Positions 39,460-50,326 of a DNA stretch of 64,000 nt are shown here, piece after piece (within the stretch, counting starts at the first letter, position 1; every line of letters starts with the position of its first letter). Below the pieces are notes generated by a model. That model had not been told where the DNA came from. It did not search any database and worked only from the letters and a program-made list of their open reading frames with translations. This stretch comes from Symbiodinium natans (taxonomy: Eukaryota > Sar > Dinophyceae > Suessiales > Symbiodiniaceae). The DNA is taken from positions 279,001-343,000 of the forward strand of contig CAJNDS010002342.1 of assembly GCA_905221605.1 (NCBI GenBank), written 5' to 3'. The position numbers and the translations under genes are program-made.

Positions 39460-39751
39460 TGCGGAGCTGCAGTTTGTATTGTGAAAAAGGGTTGGTGTTG
39501 AAGGATAAAGGGTCAATGAACCTGGTAACCTTTGTGGCTCAAGAATGGCCACTAACAACGGCTGTTCAAAGCGAAAAGTAGTGCCCTGGGGTTTGGAGTT
39601 GGGGTTGGTGTCTGGTTACTTTGGTAAGGATATCCCCCTCTCTCCTTCGGGTGCTCTTGTCTGGATCTGTGTTGTGTTCTTCGGTTCAGGGAGTTCATTT
39701 AGGCAACCAAGGGTTGAGATTCTTTCCTTTCCCCTTTCGGTTGCCCCCGTA
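39460..39751 (+). repeat. 3' long terminal repeat
   Basis: Identical to the 5' LTR except at 39709 (A for C). Confidence 0.9.
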
Positions 39752-39756
39752 CCCTA
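39752..39756 (+). repeat. Target-site duplication, right
   Basis: CCCTA, continuing into CCCTAAACCC repeats. Confidence 0.85.
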
Positions 39757-39870
39757 AACCCTACACCCTAAACCCTACACCCTAAACCCTAAACCCGAAG
39801 CCCTAAACCCTAAACCCTAAACCCTAAGCCCGAAGCTCGAAGCCCCGAAGCCCCAAACCTTCCTTCCGAG

Positions 39871-39939
39871 GCTAGACCGGCGCCTGTCTGAACTGATAGC
39901 CGAGCGGCATCTGGATCCGGAGCAGGCCGGGCCTGATTG
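39871..39939 (+). CDS. Internal exon with possible GA donor
   Basis: After TTCCGAG: LDRRLSELIAERHLDPEQAG and PD, then TTG|GAGACC. Looks like a charged helix. Confidence 0.45.
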
Positions 39940-40333
39940 GAGACCAAACCCTAAACCCGAAACCCTGAACCCTGAACCCGAAACCCTAAAGAGCCCCGGA
40001 GTTTGAAATAGGGCTCAGCATTCATACATGGCCAGCTCTCGAAGTGATGGGTACCCTAAAGACAGGGGTCCACCTTGTAAGAAGGAGCCCAAAGGGACCA
40101 ATTTTTGCCATAAAGCGCTTTCGGGGCTTATAGGGTTTAGTTAGGGTTTTTGGATTTTCGGCCTCAGGCTTGGGGCCTCGGGACTTAGACCTTCGCGGTC
40201 GCCTAGTGCTGCACACGTAGGAAACAGCAGGGTTTCCGGGTTTGGGGTCAGAACCTCCTTCTCCGTCCTCAGCTTGCTGTGCGCCTCAAGCTGTAGACCT
40301 GCGTCGCCTTTGTGCGCCTTGTCTTTGACGATC

Positions 40334-42098
40334 ATGGCATCAGCTGAGCCGCTGCTTGAAGCACCGGATCTTGAGACCGGGCTGGCCTCACAGGAGAGCG
40401 AGGGGGAGGCAGCGCCTGGGCCTTAAAGTAGTAATAAGGAGTCGTATAGCGTTTTGTTTGGGATGTTCCCCCATATACGAACAGTAGGGATTATGATGAG
40501 AGTACCCCTATTAATCCCTATTAACGACTGTTAGTATGAGGGGGACAATCCCAATGTCTTGTGTTCTAGTTACGATTTGTCTTGTAAATTAATTGAGACA
40601 TCTTTGTTTAGGAACTGTCGAAAAGTCAAGGTACCTGAGGAACAGCCCCAACGCCCCCCAGTCTTTCGGGACATCTGCTGCTTCCTTCCCATGGGAAGCA
40701 TCTATCACTACGTTCAGCGGAACATGCTTCCTTCCACTCCGGGCTACGCTTGGAGCGTCCTCAGCCGTCGCTGGGTTCGTGCTCTGACGACGTTGGCAGT
40801 GTTCATTGCTGCGCTCCTGGCGGAGGGTATGGAGTCCGGATTCAATTATTGGCTGGTACTGAACAACCTGATATTTGGATTCCTCCTACTGTTTGCTGGC
40901 TTTGTACCGGCCTTTAGGGACCCAGCACCATCGCGTCCCGACATCTTTCTCGGCTTGGCAGCGGCCGTGCACACTTGGCGAGCCGCTTGGCACGTTGTCG
41001 GCACGGATGATGAGGGTTCTCCAGCCTGGGAGCGCCGAAATGGCCTGTGCTCCGAGCACCTGGCGATGTTTTGGATCATCGTCCTTGTGACCATGTGCCT
41101 ATATCCCCCTTGGGATTATTTTGGTTTATGTTTATATAAAACCCAAGAGGATATTAAAAATACTAGTTTTATTAAGGTTCTAAGGGGAGTATAGGTGCGG
41201 CACCGAAACGCTTGCTGTGGGTACCTATGGCGCCGCTTTGATTGTCCTGCAACAGACGACCGGCGTGCCAGGTGTGCCATGCTTCTTGGCGGCCTTCTGC
41301 ATGCTGGTTCCTGCGTACCTAGCCGAGCGTATTTGGTGCTCAGCGTGCGCTGAGCTTCATCGATGCCGACTGGCAATCAACAAGTTGCTGAAAAGAGGTG
41401 GAGGTGCATGGCTCAGCATCAGCATAGAATCCGGCCATGTAGTTGAATCGTCGCCAGGGTTGGAGGCATACATGGGACCCATGAGGGAAAACACGCACCT
41501 CACAGAGCTAGTACGTTTGCCCAAAGACCGGCAGATTTTGGACCAGCTCATTACTGGATGTTCCCTTGCAGCTGCTGGCGCAGCAGCAGCAACTTTCAAC
41601 TACAGAGGCCTCCGATGCCATGAGTACACCACCCTTGTGGAGGAGACCATTGAGACAGCATTGGCCCCGCGTGACGTCAGCTCCCTCCGTTGCCTCAGCT
41701 GTCCCAGGGGTGTCCAAGCCAAAATAGTGCCTTACAAGCTCTCTTTGGACGACAAACGCCTCTCCATTTGGGTAGGAGTCGACACTCATGCCATTCAGCA
41801 CACAGATCCACGATTGGAGCTTGCCACAAGGGAGAAAGTTGTGGCAGTTCGCGAGCACGACAGCCGTTTGAAGCAAACCTCGCTGGAGATGCGTGAGAGG
41901 GGTGTCGAGGAGCTCGAGCAGGCTTTGTCAGAGATGCACCAGCGCTACTTAGAGGCTCTGGCAGAGAAGCAGCAGGTGGCACAGCATGGCAAGCACCAGG
42001 AAGACTCGGAGGATGAGGGGAGAGATGCAGGTCAGTGCAACCGAGACGTTGCCCTCAAATGTGAAGCTCAGGGACTCAGGGGTTCCGTTGAACCTTGA
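40334..42098 (+). CDS. Multi-pass membrane protein with cytoplasmic coiled coil, complete
   Basis: Exons 40334-40419, 40612-41094 and 41195-42098 join in phase to 490 residues, ATG to TGA. Exon 1 starts MASAEPLLEAPDLETGL and uses a GC donor; intron 1 holds a family F element; intron 2 is exactly 100 bases, a family G element with repeated GTGC. Residues about 86-102, 107-128, 139-157, 180-208 and 214-232 are hydrophobic helices. After them comes WLSISIESGHVVESSPGLEA, which resembles the start of a PAS domain (weak), and about 410-455 is a coiled coil (RGVEELEQALSEMHQRYLEA). This layout is like membrane sensors, but no output domain is visible. Family not identified. Confidence 0.7.
40458..40554 (+). 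mobile_element. Family F inverted-repeat element in intron 1
   Basis: TTGGGATGTTCCCCCATATA ... GAGGGGGACAATCCCAA with inner inverse repeats around AACAGTAGGGATTA/TAATCCCTATTAACGACTGTT. Confidence 0.75.
41095..41194 (+). mobile_element. Family G inverted-repeat element forming a whole intron
   Basis: GTGC then CTATATCCCCCTTGGGATTA ... AAGGTTCTAAGGGGAGTATAG. The exon downstream again begins GTGC. Splicing GTGC...TATAG restores the frame exactly (VTM-CGTETL). Confidence 0.75.
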
Positions 42099-42770
42099 AA
42101 AGGGCGAACAGCCCTCAAAGACGAAGTCCCGCCTTCACCTTGGTTAGCCCTTGGGTGCTGTTCTATTTATTCGTTGTTGCTTTCTTCAACATTAACGTGG
42201 CCTATCTACGACTTTTTGGGAGGTCTTCCAAGGGCCAACTGAGCAAAGGGGAGAAGCCGAAATCACTGGAAAGCCTACTTCTTCGTAAGTAGCCTAAGAA
42301 TCCTAAATGGCTTTAAAGCAGGAATCTACACAGGAGTTTATGGGCTCTTAAGGTAGAGTTGGGCATTGCCGTTGCAAGCCCAACTGACATCCAGATTTCG
42401 GCAAGCCCCCGGCGAAAACCTGAAGCCATGGTGCCTTGACGGCATGCAAAAGTCTGACGCCCCTCATTCCCAGGTCATGAAGGGAGGGAACTACGAAGCC
42501 TAAACTGTTCGTGCTTCGGAGTTGAACTAGGGATTAGGTTTTTAGCGTTTCATTTGACAAGCCCGCACCCCGAAAGGCGGAGAACAAATTTAGCTCCGCG
42601 AATCACCCGTGACTGGCACCCCACAGTCTGAGTCTGGAACCCGAATATAGTTGAGCATGTCTGATCTGCCAAAACTCCCCCTAAACCCTAAAACTTTCCA
42701 GCAGCGATCTGACAGCGCATCTTCTAGAGACGGCGCAGGAGGAACATTCTTGCAACTAGGGCTCTCTTAG
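42099..42770. other. 3' flank of the membrane protein gene; no exon called
   Basis: A 65-codon hydrophobic frame starts near 42095 (WVLFYLFVVAFFNINVAYL) without splice support. Otherwise unique sequence. Confidence 0.35.
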
Positions 42771-42875
42771 AGGCGGGTGTGTGGTCTTTGGCCGCGGGCC
42801 CACGCCCACTTGTTCGAGACATCTGTCTCCCCCAAGCCTTGGGCCCCAAAACCTACTCAGCCCACGAGTCTCAGG
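42771..42875 (+). CDS. Internal exon, 35 codons
   Basis: After CTCTTAG: RRVCGLWPRAHAHLFETSVS and PKPWAPKPTQPTSLR, donor GTTTGG. Phase 0 at both ends. Confidence 0.45.
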
Positions 42876-43260
42876 GTTTGGGGTTTGTAGGGTTTCGGGT
42901 TTCGGGTTCAGGGTTTAGGGTTGAGGGACAGGCTAGACAATAGGGTTTAGGCTTCTTTGTGGCTCTTGGCTCCGGAGAATACCTTGATAGCGTCCCTATT
43001 CTCATCCAAGGTAATACTCCCGACTTCAGGGTATTGGGCTCTCTGGGAAGAAGGTGGCGCCCCCTGTGCTCGATCTTGAGAGGCGGGGGGAGGCGAGGGG
43101 GGTGGGAGGGAGGCGAGCCCGCGACGAGCGCACCCCTTTCGACAACTTGAAGGAGATGCATACCCAAACAGACCCCCCTAGGCCCTGAACCCAAACCCCT
43201 AAACGGAAAAACCCTCAACCCCCCAAAGCCTTCATGCCTTTGTTGGTGTCTTGGGAGCTC

Positions 43261-43448
43261 GGACCCTAAACCCTAAACCCTAAACCCTAAACCCTAAACG
43301 CTAAACCCTACACCCTAAACCCTAAACCCTAAACCCTAAACCCTAAACCCTAAACCCTAAACCCTAAACCCTAAACCCTAAACCCTAAACCCTAAACCCT
43401 AAACCCTAAACCCTAAACCCTAAACCCTAAACCCTAAACCCTAAACCC
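43261..43448 (-). repeat. CCCTAAA array, one of the longest
   Basis: About twenty-seven units with two variants (AAACGCT, CCTACAC). Confidence 0.95.
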
Positions 43449-43462
43449 AAACTGCCCACCAG

Positions 43463-45624
43463 GTGGCGTCCCTTGCCAAGGCGAAGGCGCAGATCGGTCG
43501 AGTGGCCGTGCTCAGCCCTCGGTGAGCAGGGTTTGGGGTTTGGGGTTTGGGGTTTAGGGTTTAGGGTTTTAGGGTTTTAGGGTTTTAGGGTTTTAGGGTT
43601 TTAGGGTTTTAGCGTTTTAGCGTTTAGGGTTTAGGGTTTAGGGTTTTAGGGCTCAGGGTAAGTAAAGCTGAGAAAGTTTGAGCCCCAAAGCCTGAACACC
43701 TTGGACCCAAAGGCTGCTACTATTGCTATGTCGTCATTTGCTGAAGACTGGTTTAGGGTTTAGGGTTTAGGGTTTAGGGTTTAGGGTTTAGGGTTTAGGG
43801 TTTAGGGTTTAGGGTTTAGGGTTTAGGTTTAGGGTTCTGCTGCACCTGGAAAATCTGCCCCCCAACTCGACAAGTCCTAAAAGGCCTATCAAACACAAAG
43901 CCCCCCAAACGCCCGAAATCACATCCCAACCGATCCTACAAGCCCACAGGGTTTCTCTCGTTTCGGGGATTTAAAAGTTTTAGGGTTGAGGAAGGGGTTT
44001 AGGGTTTGGGGTTTAGTGTTTAGGGTTTAGGGTTTAGGGTTTAGGGTTTGGGTTTTCAAGGGCTTGGGGCTTTACGGCTTAGCTGGTATGCGGGGTTGGG
44101 GACTCAGGGGATCCCTCGGCTTGCCCTAAACCCTAAACCCTAAACCCTAAACCCTAAACCCTAAACCCTAAACCCTAAACCCTAAACCCTAAACCCCTAA
44201 TGACTAAACCTGTCAACTCGCTGGTGTGGCGAGGCTTACGAAAGGTGTCGCGGCACTGCTGGCTGGGCAGGCGGTACTGGGTTCGGGGTTTGGACCGGGT
44301 TTGGCGCTCAGGGTTTCGGGTTATTATTGGACGAATGACCGGGGGTTTTGTTTGAGGGTTCTCTGAGCTTCGGGGTGTATGCGGCTTGTTTTAGGGGTTG
44401 CTTCAAAGTGTGATTGGGGTTTCTTCAAAGCACCCTCAGCCACCCTGAGCCCGAAACCCGAAAACCCTAAACCCTAAAACCCTCAACTCTGACCCTAAAT
44501 CCCCGCGACCCGCGGGCGCCTAATGCCAAGTCCTTTTCAGGCACCAGGCGCTGAGGGCTTCGCCGCCGCCGAAGGGCCCGGCGCAGGTCAAAGGGGGCCG
44601 GGCTTTAGGGGTTTTAGGGTTTTGGGTTTTTTGTTAGGAATTCAGGGTCTTTAGGGTTTTAGCGTTTAGGGTTTAGGCATACCGGGCTTTGGGGTTTATT
44701 TTCGGTTCTTTGGGGCTGTAGGGCTCTAGAACACATAGTTCTGGCTCTTTATGGCTTCAAGGTTAATTTTAGGTCCTACAGTCTTATGGCTTTTTGGGGG
44801 CTTTGGGATTTTCGGGGCTTAGGGTTCGAGAAGGCTGTCAGATGCGGCTTTCTTAGGCTTCCAATCGGAGCCTCGAACGTGTGGGAGCATAGGAGGTAGC
44901 TTGAAGATCAAGTCTCTTACAACCCTACACCCTATAGTAAGACCTGAAACCACGAACTCACTCTGCAGCAGGTTCTCATCATGATTCGGGAATCTCTGAG
45001 ACTTCTAAACGCCTTAAACCCTCCCAAATTGCTCAACTTGGAGGTTCACGGACATCTATACCCGAACTACCCCTAAACCCTAAACCCTAAGCCCTGAACC
45101 CTAAACCCTAAACCCCAATATAGCCAGCGGTCTGAGGACTTGGGTTAGCAGTACACATGAACATCCAAGCACCCAAGACGCCGGCCAGTTCCATCGCTTT
45201 GGCTGCTCCCGCTGTCCGCGGACGCCTTTCCCGACCACTCGGCCCTGTTGATCTGCATCGGGCAGGCGCCGCGGTTAAGGGTTTATAGGGTTTAGAGGGT
45301 TCAGAGGGTTTATAGGGTTTGTAGGGTTCATAGGGTTTATAAGGTTTATAGGGTCTATTATAGGGTTTGTAGGGTTTGTAGGGTTCATGCGGTTTATACG
45401 CTTTATAGGGTTTATAGGGTTTACAGGGTTTATGGGGTTTAGGGTTTGCGGAAAGGCACTGACTGATTGCAGGAGCCTCAGTCCAAAATTGCCTAGATGA
45501 CTTCCTCGACTCCTTTCATAATTGTCATAAGAACCTGCAGTGCCCAATATGCCCATGGTCTTTAAGCATTTAAGCAGGCCCCCCTAAGTTTATTTAGTTT
45601 GCGAGAGAGCAGGAAACACTGTAG
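43463..45624 (+). CDS. Five-exon phase-consistent gene end
   Basis: Exons 43463-43521 (donor GTGAGC), 43713-43750 (AATIAMSSFAED), 44541-44601 (HQALRASPPPKGPAQVKGGR, GC donor), 45178-45273 (TPASSIALAAPAVRGRLSRP...) and 45613-45624 (ETL then TAG). All junctions agree if the first exon is read as GVPCQGEGADRSSGRAQPS; its alternative frame VASLAKAKAQIGRVAVLSP looks more natural alone but does not join. Introns hold TTTAGGG, GGGTTTTA and GGGTTTATA arrays. Confidence 0.4.
43528..43650 (+). repeat. TTTGGGG and GGGTTTTA arrays
   Basis: TTTGGGG units, then about eight GGGTTTTA octamers. Confidence 0.95.
43751..43830 (+). repeat. TTTAGGG array starting at a donor
   Basis: About eleven units; the first GT is the donor of the exon 43713-43750. 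Confidence 0.95.
44124..44194 (-). repeat. CCCTAAA array
   Basis: Ten units. Confidence 0.95.
44602..45177. other. Intron-like stretch without exon
   Basis: Degenerate TTTAGGG motifs and unique sequence, between two exons of the same chain. Confidence 0.4.
45280..45445 (+). repeat. GGGTTTATA/GGGTTTGTA degenerate array
   Basis: About fifteen 8-10 base units. Confidence 0.9.
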
Positions 45625-45653
45625 GCACTCCAGTAGTGTGCGAGGCGAGTGTG

Positions 45654-45768
45654 ACCCTAAACCCTAAACCCTAAACCCTAAACCCTAAACCCTAAACCCT
45701 GAACCCTGAACCCTGAACCCTGAACCCTGAACCCTGAACCCTGAACCCTGAACCCTGAACCCTAAACC
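45654..45768 (-). repeat. CCCTAAA block then CCCTGAA block
   Basis: Six CCCTAAA units followed by about nine CCCTGAA units. Confidence 0.95.
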
Positions 45769-45796
45769 ACCCACATATCTAAAGGAGTTCTGACAG

Positions 45797-45964
45797 GAGC
45801 CACAGCTGCCCCAGTCCGCTTCGAGTGGCTACATGTTACTGGGCTGCAAGTGACGTGGGAATCTTGAGTCACCATGGGAACCCGCACGCTGGCTGAGGTC
45901 AGCGACTCCCAGCACAGCGCCGTCCAGTAGCGAGTCCTCGCCGAAGACGCGGAGACTGGGCAAC
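45797..45964 (+). CDS. Two phase-linked exons
   Basis: Exons 45797-45849 (EPQLPQSASSGYMLLGC, donor GTGACG) and 45898-45964 (SATPSTAPSSSESSPKTRRL GN, donor GTTTGG) join through a Lys codon. Ser/Pro-rich, probably disordered. Confidence 0.45.
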
Positions 45965-46238
45965 GTTTGGTTTAGGGTGTATTCGTGTTTAGGGTTTCAG
46001 GGGTTTCAGGGGTTTCAGGGGTTTCAGGGGCTTTCAGGGGCTTTTAGGGGATTTTAGGAATGTTTAGGGGTTTTAGCTGTTTTGGGGTTTTGGGCATTCT
46101 AGGGGTTGTTTAGGGTTTTTAGGGGATTTAGCGGTTCAGGGTTCAAGGGCCATAAGAACTTGGCCTTGGGGTTTGGGGTTTAGGGTTTAGGGTTTGGGGT
46201 TTAGGGTTTAGGGTTTAGGGTTTAGGTTGAGTGTCTAG

Positions 46239-47980
46239 CGTGTTGGGTGTGGCTGTGGACCATCATCGTGCCTGGGATCCGGAGGTCGCCCTCGGCATAA
46301 ATCCAAGGTAGGGTTGGGTCGCCCTTTGTAGGGTTTAGGGTTTCGGGTTTAGGGTTTCGGGTTTAGGGTTTCGGGTTTAGGGTTCGGGTTTCGGGTTTGT
46401 AGGGTTTAGGGTAGCAAGGGGTGGGTCGTCGAGGCCTGCTGTTTCCACCGGCAAGGGTTTGGGGTCGAGGGTGTACGGGTGTGTAGAGTTGAGGATCGGG
46501 GGGTTTAGGGCTTAGGGCTTCTAGGGCTTAGGACCAGCTGTCGTTTGCGCTCCTCATTCTGAGATTGTTCAGGGCTCAGGGCTCAGGCACCCATGAAGGA
46601 CCCAAACGCACCCCTAAAACCCGAAACCCTAAACCCTACACCCCAAACCCTAAACCCTAAACCCTAAACCCTAAACCCTAAACCCTAAACCCTAAACCCT
46701 AAACCCTAAACCCTAAACCCTAAACCCTAAACCCTAAACCCTAAACCCTAACCCAAACCCGCAGGCCTTCGACCTTCAACCCAAGTCTCAAAGCTGCCCA
46801 GGACCCGCAAGGAGGAAGAGCCGAAGCTGGCAGCCTCAAAGATTTCCTCCGGCACGTCTATGCTGTTTTAGGGCTTCAGGGTTTAGGGTTTGGGGTTTAG
46901 GGTTTAGGGTTTAGGGCTTAGCGTTTAGGGCATGTCTCCTACAGCACCCTCAAAACCCTGGGAGCCTGAGATCCTCGACATCTGATACCATCAGCCCGAT
47001 CTCCTGAAACATGAAAAGCCTCAACCCGCCAGCCCAACCCTTTCTAAGAATCCACCCTAAACCCTATGTCAGGGAGTTTCCGACATTAGGGGTACGTGCC
47101 TGTTTTGGTTCTTATTTCAAGGGAATCCTACCATTTTCGTAGACTTCCATATATCTGAAAAAATTCTCAAACCCAGAGCCTTTTAGGGACCACATGGCAA
47201 TTGCGATTTCGACTCCGTCCCTAGAAGCCCTGACCGGCCATCAGGGATTAGGCAGCTTGGGGGTGCGGGGGTGCTGTGGGGGTGCAGCTTGTCAGGTTGA
47301 GAGGTTCAGGGCTCTAAAGGGCCTAAGGGCTCAAATTTATGCGTTCGGGCTTTAGCCATTTGGGATGCCGCGGTTTATAAGAAGGTTTTTTTTTTATGTT
47401 TTGGTGTTATTGGTGTTCAAGGGGGGTGTCAACTTTCAGATTTGAGCCTTCAGGGCTGGGTTGTTGTGTTCTAAGGCTCAAAGAGGACCGGAGCCTAAAC
47501 ATATACTGAACCAAGTTTAGCCCTTTCGGCACATTTCTATCGTCATTCATAGGCGAGTGGACGAAACATGCCAGGACGTACACACTCACAGCAAAGCAGG
47601 CAGTGAGCGAAGTTAGCTTCATCACAACTGAGACGACATGAAAGGTAGTGCAGTGCGCGGAGGAACTCGCCTGGGCTGCTTTAGTTCCCGTGTCTACACT
47701 AAACCCTAAACCATCCTAAGCCCTAAACCAAAGGTTTCCAAGCCCTAAACCCTAAACCCTAAGCCCTAAGCCATAAGTTTCCAAAGCCCCCTAAACCCTA
47801 AACCCTAAACCCTAAACCCTAAACCCTAAACCCTAAACCCTAAACCTTTCGAGAATCCCAGGCCTGCTGAGCTTCTGCCCTCCGAGCTTGTCAGACAAGC
47901 GGATGCCACTGCAACCAAGTCAGGCGCGCGCAAGTGGCCTTTATGGGGATCTGAGGGGATCTGAGGGGCTGGGTAGTTAA
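46239..47980 (+). CDS. Four-exon phase-consistent gene end
   Basis: Exons 46239-46307 (VLGVAVDHHRAWDPEVALGI..., donor GTAGGG), 46765-46864 (PSTFNPSLKAAQDPQGGRAE ... LKDFLRHVYA, donor GTTTTA), 47187-47262 (GPHGNCDFDSVPRSPDRPSG..., donor GTGCGG) and 47862-47980 (LLSFCPPSLSDKRMPLQPSQ..., TAA at 47978-47980). Every junction carries phase. A family C element lies in the third intron. The third and fourth exons are open in other frames, so this is a model, not a proof. Confidence 0.4.
46619..46752 (-). repeat. CCCTAAA array in intron
   Basis: About eighteen units. Confidence 0.95.
47070..47170 (+). mobile_element. Family C inverted-repeat element, diverged
   Basis: AGGGAGTTTCCGACATTAGG ... ATATCTGAAAAAATTCTC; interior GGGAATCCTACCATTTTC. 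Confidence 0.55.
47787..47846 (-). repeat. CCCTAAA array
   Basis: Eight units directly before the exon at 47862. Confidence 0.95.
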
Positions 47981-48006
47981 CCCTTAACCGTAACCTTTTT
48001 GGATAC

Positions 48007-48090
48007 ATAATACATATATATATATGTATCTGTATATATATATATGTATATTATATATATGTATTTTAAAAATAGATTCTATATATAATA
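48007..48090. repeat. (AT)n microsatellite
   Basis: TA-rich runs with TGTAT interruptions. Confidence 0.85.
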
Positions 48091-48654
48091 CTATTACAAG
48101 TACGAGGTTAACCTTTTTTTTGGGCTAGGGTGTTGAGCCCCTAAATATATAGTGTGCAGGGCTACAGATAGGGTTAGAGGGTTAGGGTTCTAGGGGTAGA
48201 GGGTTTTGGGGTTATAATAGATAGGGTTATAGGGTCATAGGCTTATAGGCGTACAGGGCTATAGGGTTCTAGGGCTAGAGGGTTGGAGGGTTTTAGGGTT
48301 GTAGGGTTGTGGGATTTCGCATTCTATGGTGCGCACTCGAGGCACCGGCACAGTCGCAGTGTGGCACTGTGGATGTTTTTTTTCGGTGCACAATGACGCA
48401 CGACAGACAGACAGACACATTTGCGGGCCCACGGTGTATAGCCCCACGATGCCCCACGTCCCAGACTTTCTGAATCCTTGTGGGACCGGGTAAGCATGGA
48501 GCCAAATCTCAGATGCAGTGTGTGTGTGTGTGTAAAGGTTCAGGGTTTGGAGTTGCGGGTTTTATCTCCATAGATGGTGAGACAGAGAGGGAAGAAATAG
48601 GAGTCCGAGGACATCCTTGGACAACCTGCTTGACAAAGCAACCTTAAGCCTAAT

Positions 48655-50168
48655 ATGAGTTTCGATCATTTGCTCCATCTTGTGCGCCCAAACACATCAA
48701 ACACCTACACGGTGCAACCCTGCCCCCAATGGGAGACATCAACTGCACAAGTAATTCCAAAGCAGGTTTTACGTACTTCAAGCTTCAAGCTGCGGGGCCT
48801 GCAAATGACAAAAGGGGTTTTACGAATCCCTAAAAAAAAGGGAACCCCAATAAGGTACCCCTAAACCCTTAACACTAAACCCTAAATTCGGAAACCCCCC
48901 AAAGCGACATCCGCAAGGTGGCCTGAAGCTGGCCATGCTTGGGCGGCCTGCAGCAGTGGCCGATCTAGAGGCATGGGTTTTGGGGTGATAAGGGCCTTGG
49001 GGTTTTGGGTTCGGGTTTTGGGGCTGTACTGGTAGGATTTAAGGGATGTCGAAGTTAAGGGTTTTTAGGTGTGGCATCGACGCGAATCTCCCCTTTCCCG
49101 CTGGGACTTGTGGTTTCTTCGATCCCATTCGAGTTTCCGAGTGTGGTACTCGCGTGAGCACCCAACTGAGAGAGCCCTAGGAGGCCCTGGATCGTCATCG
49201 GTTCCTGGGAAGCCGAGGAAGGGTTTAGGGTTTGGGGTTCAGGGTTGAAGGGTTTAGGGTTTAGGGTTTAGGGTTCAGAGGTTGACTCACGACAAGTTTG
49301 AGTCGTGCGCGTCCTTGTGGCAAAACGGAGATGATGCGATTGGTTCCGCGCCAGCATCCTGACTTGTCTACCCCGGCACTGGCTTCGGTGCGTTGGAACT
49401 GCGCCCGCGCGTTCAACCTGACAATCTGCCGTTGGGCCATGCCCGACTTACTTCTTCTTTTTCGGGTAACTGCCTTTAGTAGAATAAAGCGCAAAGTGAC
49501 ACCCTGACAGGAACTCTGCAAGAGACCTGGCGGTATACATTGGCAGCAGACACCGGTTCTTGATCATGGGTTCCCCTAGCTACCCCCCTCTCTGCCCGCC
49601 CCCCCCACCCCTGGGGTTCCCCACTTTAAGGCTACTTAGGGATTATTCAGCCTAATTGAGGTTATTTGAGGGGGGGAATAGCTGACGCTAAAAGAGGCTC
49701 ACCACCAACAAAGAGGTTATGTTGAGGGGGAAGCTCGGGGGGATAGTTTCGAGGGGGCTCAATCGGGAAAGCCATGAGAAGAGCCGGCAAGCAAGTATCC
49801 AAACTCTACAGGGTTGGCCCCAAGAGCAACCCTGGAAGCGCCACCCTAAGCAGGTTTAGGGTGTAGGGTTTAGGGTTTTGGGTTAGGGTTTAGGGTTTCG
49901 CTGGCTGAACCTTGCGCCCTCACATATCCCAAGGCCCGAGAAACACGCATGCGCGAGGCACCACAAGCTCACTTCCCCAAGAGCCAGACCGAAACAGCCC
50001 CCCGCCCCCTCCACACAAAAGGAAGAAGAAACAAGTAACTGCTCAGAATCCTACTCCCAAAAACACATCATATCACGGTACTTAAAATACCCATTGGGAT
50101 AGGTGGTATTACTTCTGGCTCCCAGCACGCGACTTCGGGAAGAAGTGGTGGCCCGATGTGCCTATTGA
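48655..50168 (+). CDS. Complete six-exon gene, basic protein of 163 residues
   Basis: Exons 48655-48816, 48905-48976, 49181-49222, 49782-49853, 49934-50034 and 50126-50168; ATG at 48655, TGA at 50166-50168, total 164 codons with every junction in phase. Exon 1 begins MSFDHLLHLVRPNTSNTYTV; exon 2 is RHPQGGLKLAMLGRPAAVAD...; exon 4 SRQASIQTLQGWPQEQPWKR...; exon 5 ARETRMREAPQAHFPKSQTE...; it ends LREEVVARCAY. Intron 1 (48817-48904) is a small family C element. Basic throughout; no domain recognised. Confidence 0.55.
48817..48904 (-). mobile_element. Family C element forming a whole intron
   Basis: GTTTTACGAATCCC ... CTAAATTCGGAAACCCCCCA; 88 bases with a GT start and an AAAG end. Confidence 0.65.
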
Positions 50169-50326
50169 GCCCTAAAGCCCAGAGCCCTCAACACCGGCAG
50201 CCTACCCTTCTCCTTTTGTTGGGTTCAAGGTTCCCATATAAATTAACCAACCCAAACCCCAAACCCCAAACCCTAAACCCCAAACCCTAAACCCTAAACC
50301 TTAAACCCTATAGACCCAAAACCAGT
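50169..50326. other. Intergenic with CCCCAAA/CCCTAAA run
   Basis: Separates two complete genes; telomere-type units at 50255-50310. Confidence 0.6.

Larger units (their letters stand above)
31108..39751 (+). mobile_element. Complete LTR retrotransposon without visible pol
   Basis: 8.64 kb: 292-bp LTRs with one mismatch (C at 31357, A at 39709), 5-bp target duplication, primer-binding site, polypurine tract. Internal frames encode RNA-binding domains. I see no YxDD reverse transcriptase, RNase H, DDE integrase or aspartic protease motif in any frame. The primer site type suggests Ty1/copia affinity. It is either non-autonomous (mobilised in trans) or an unusual element. Inserted in a CCCTAAA repeat in the gene orientation. 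Confidence 0.9.

Noticed and set aside
49261-49521. Minus-strand 86-codon basic frame and a plus-strand 69-codon frame
   Set aside because: Both lie inside an intron of a phase-consistent gene; neither has independent support.
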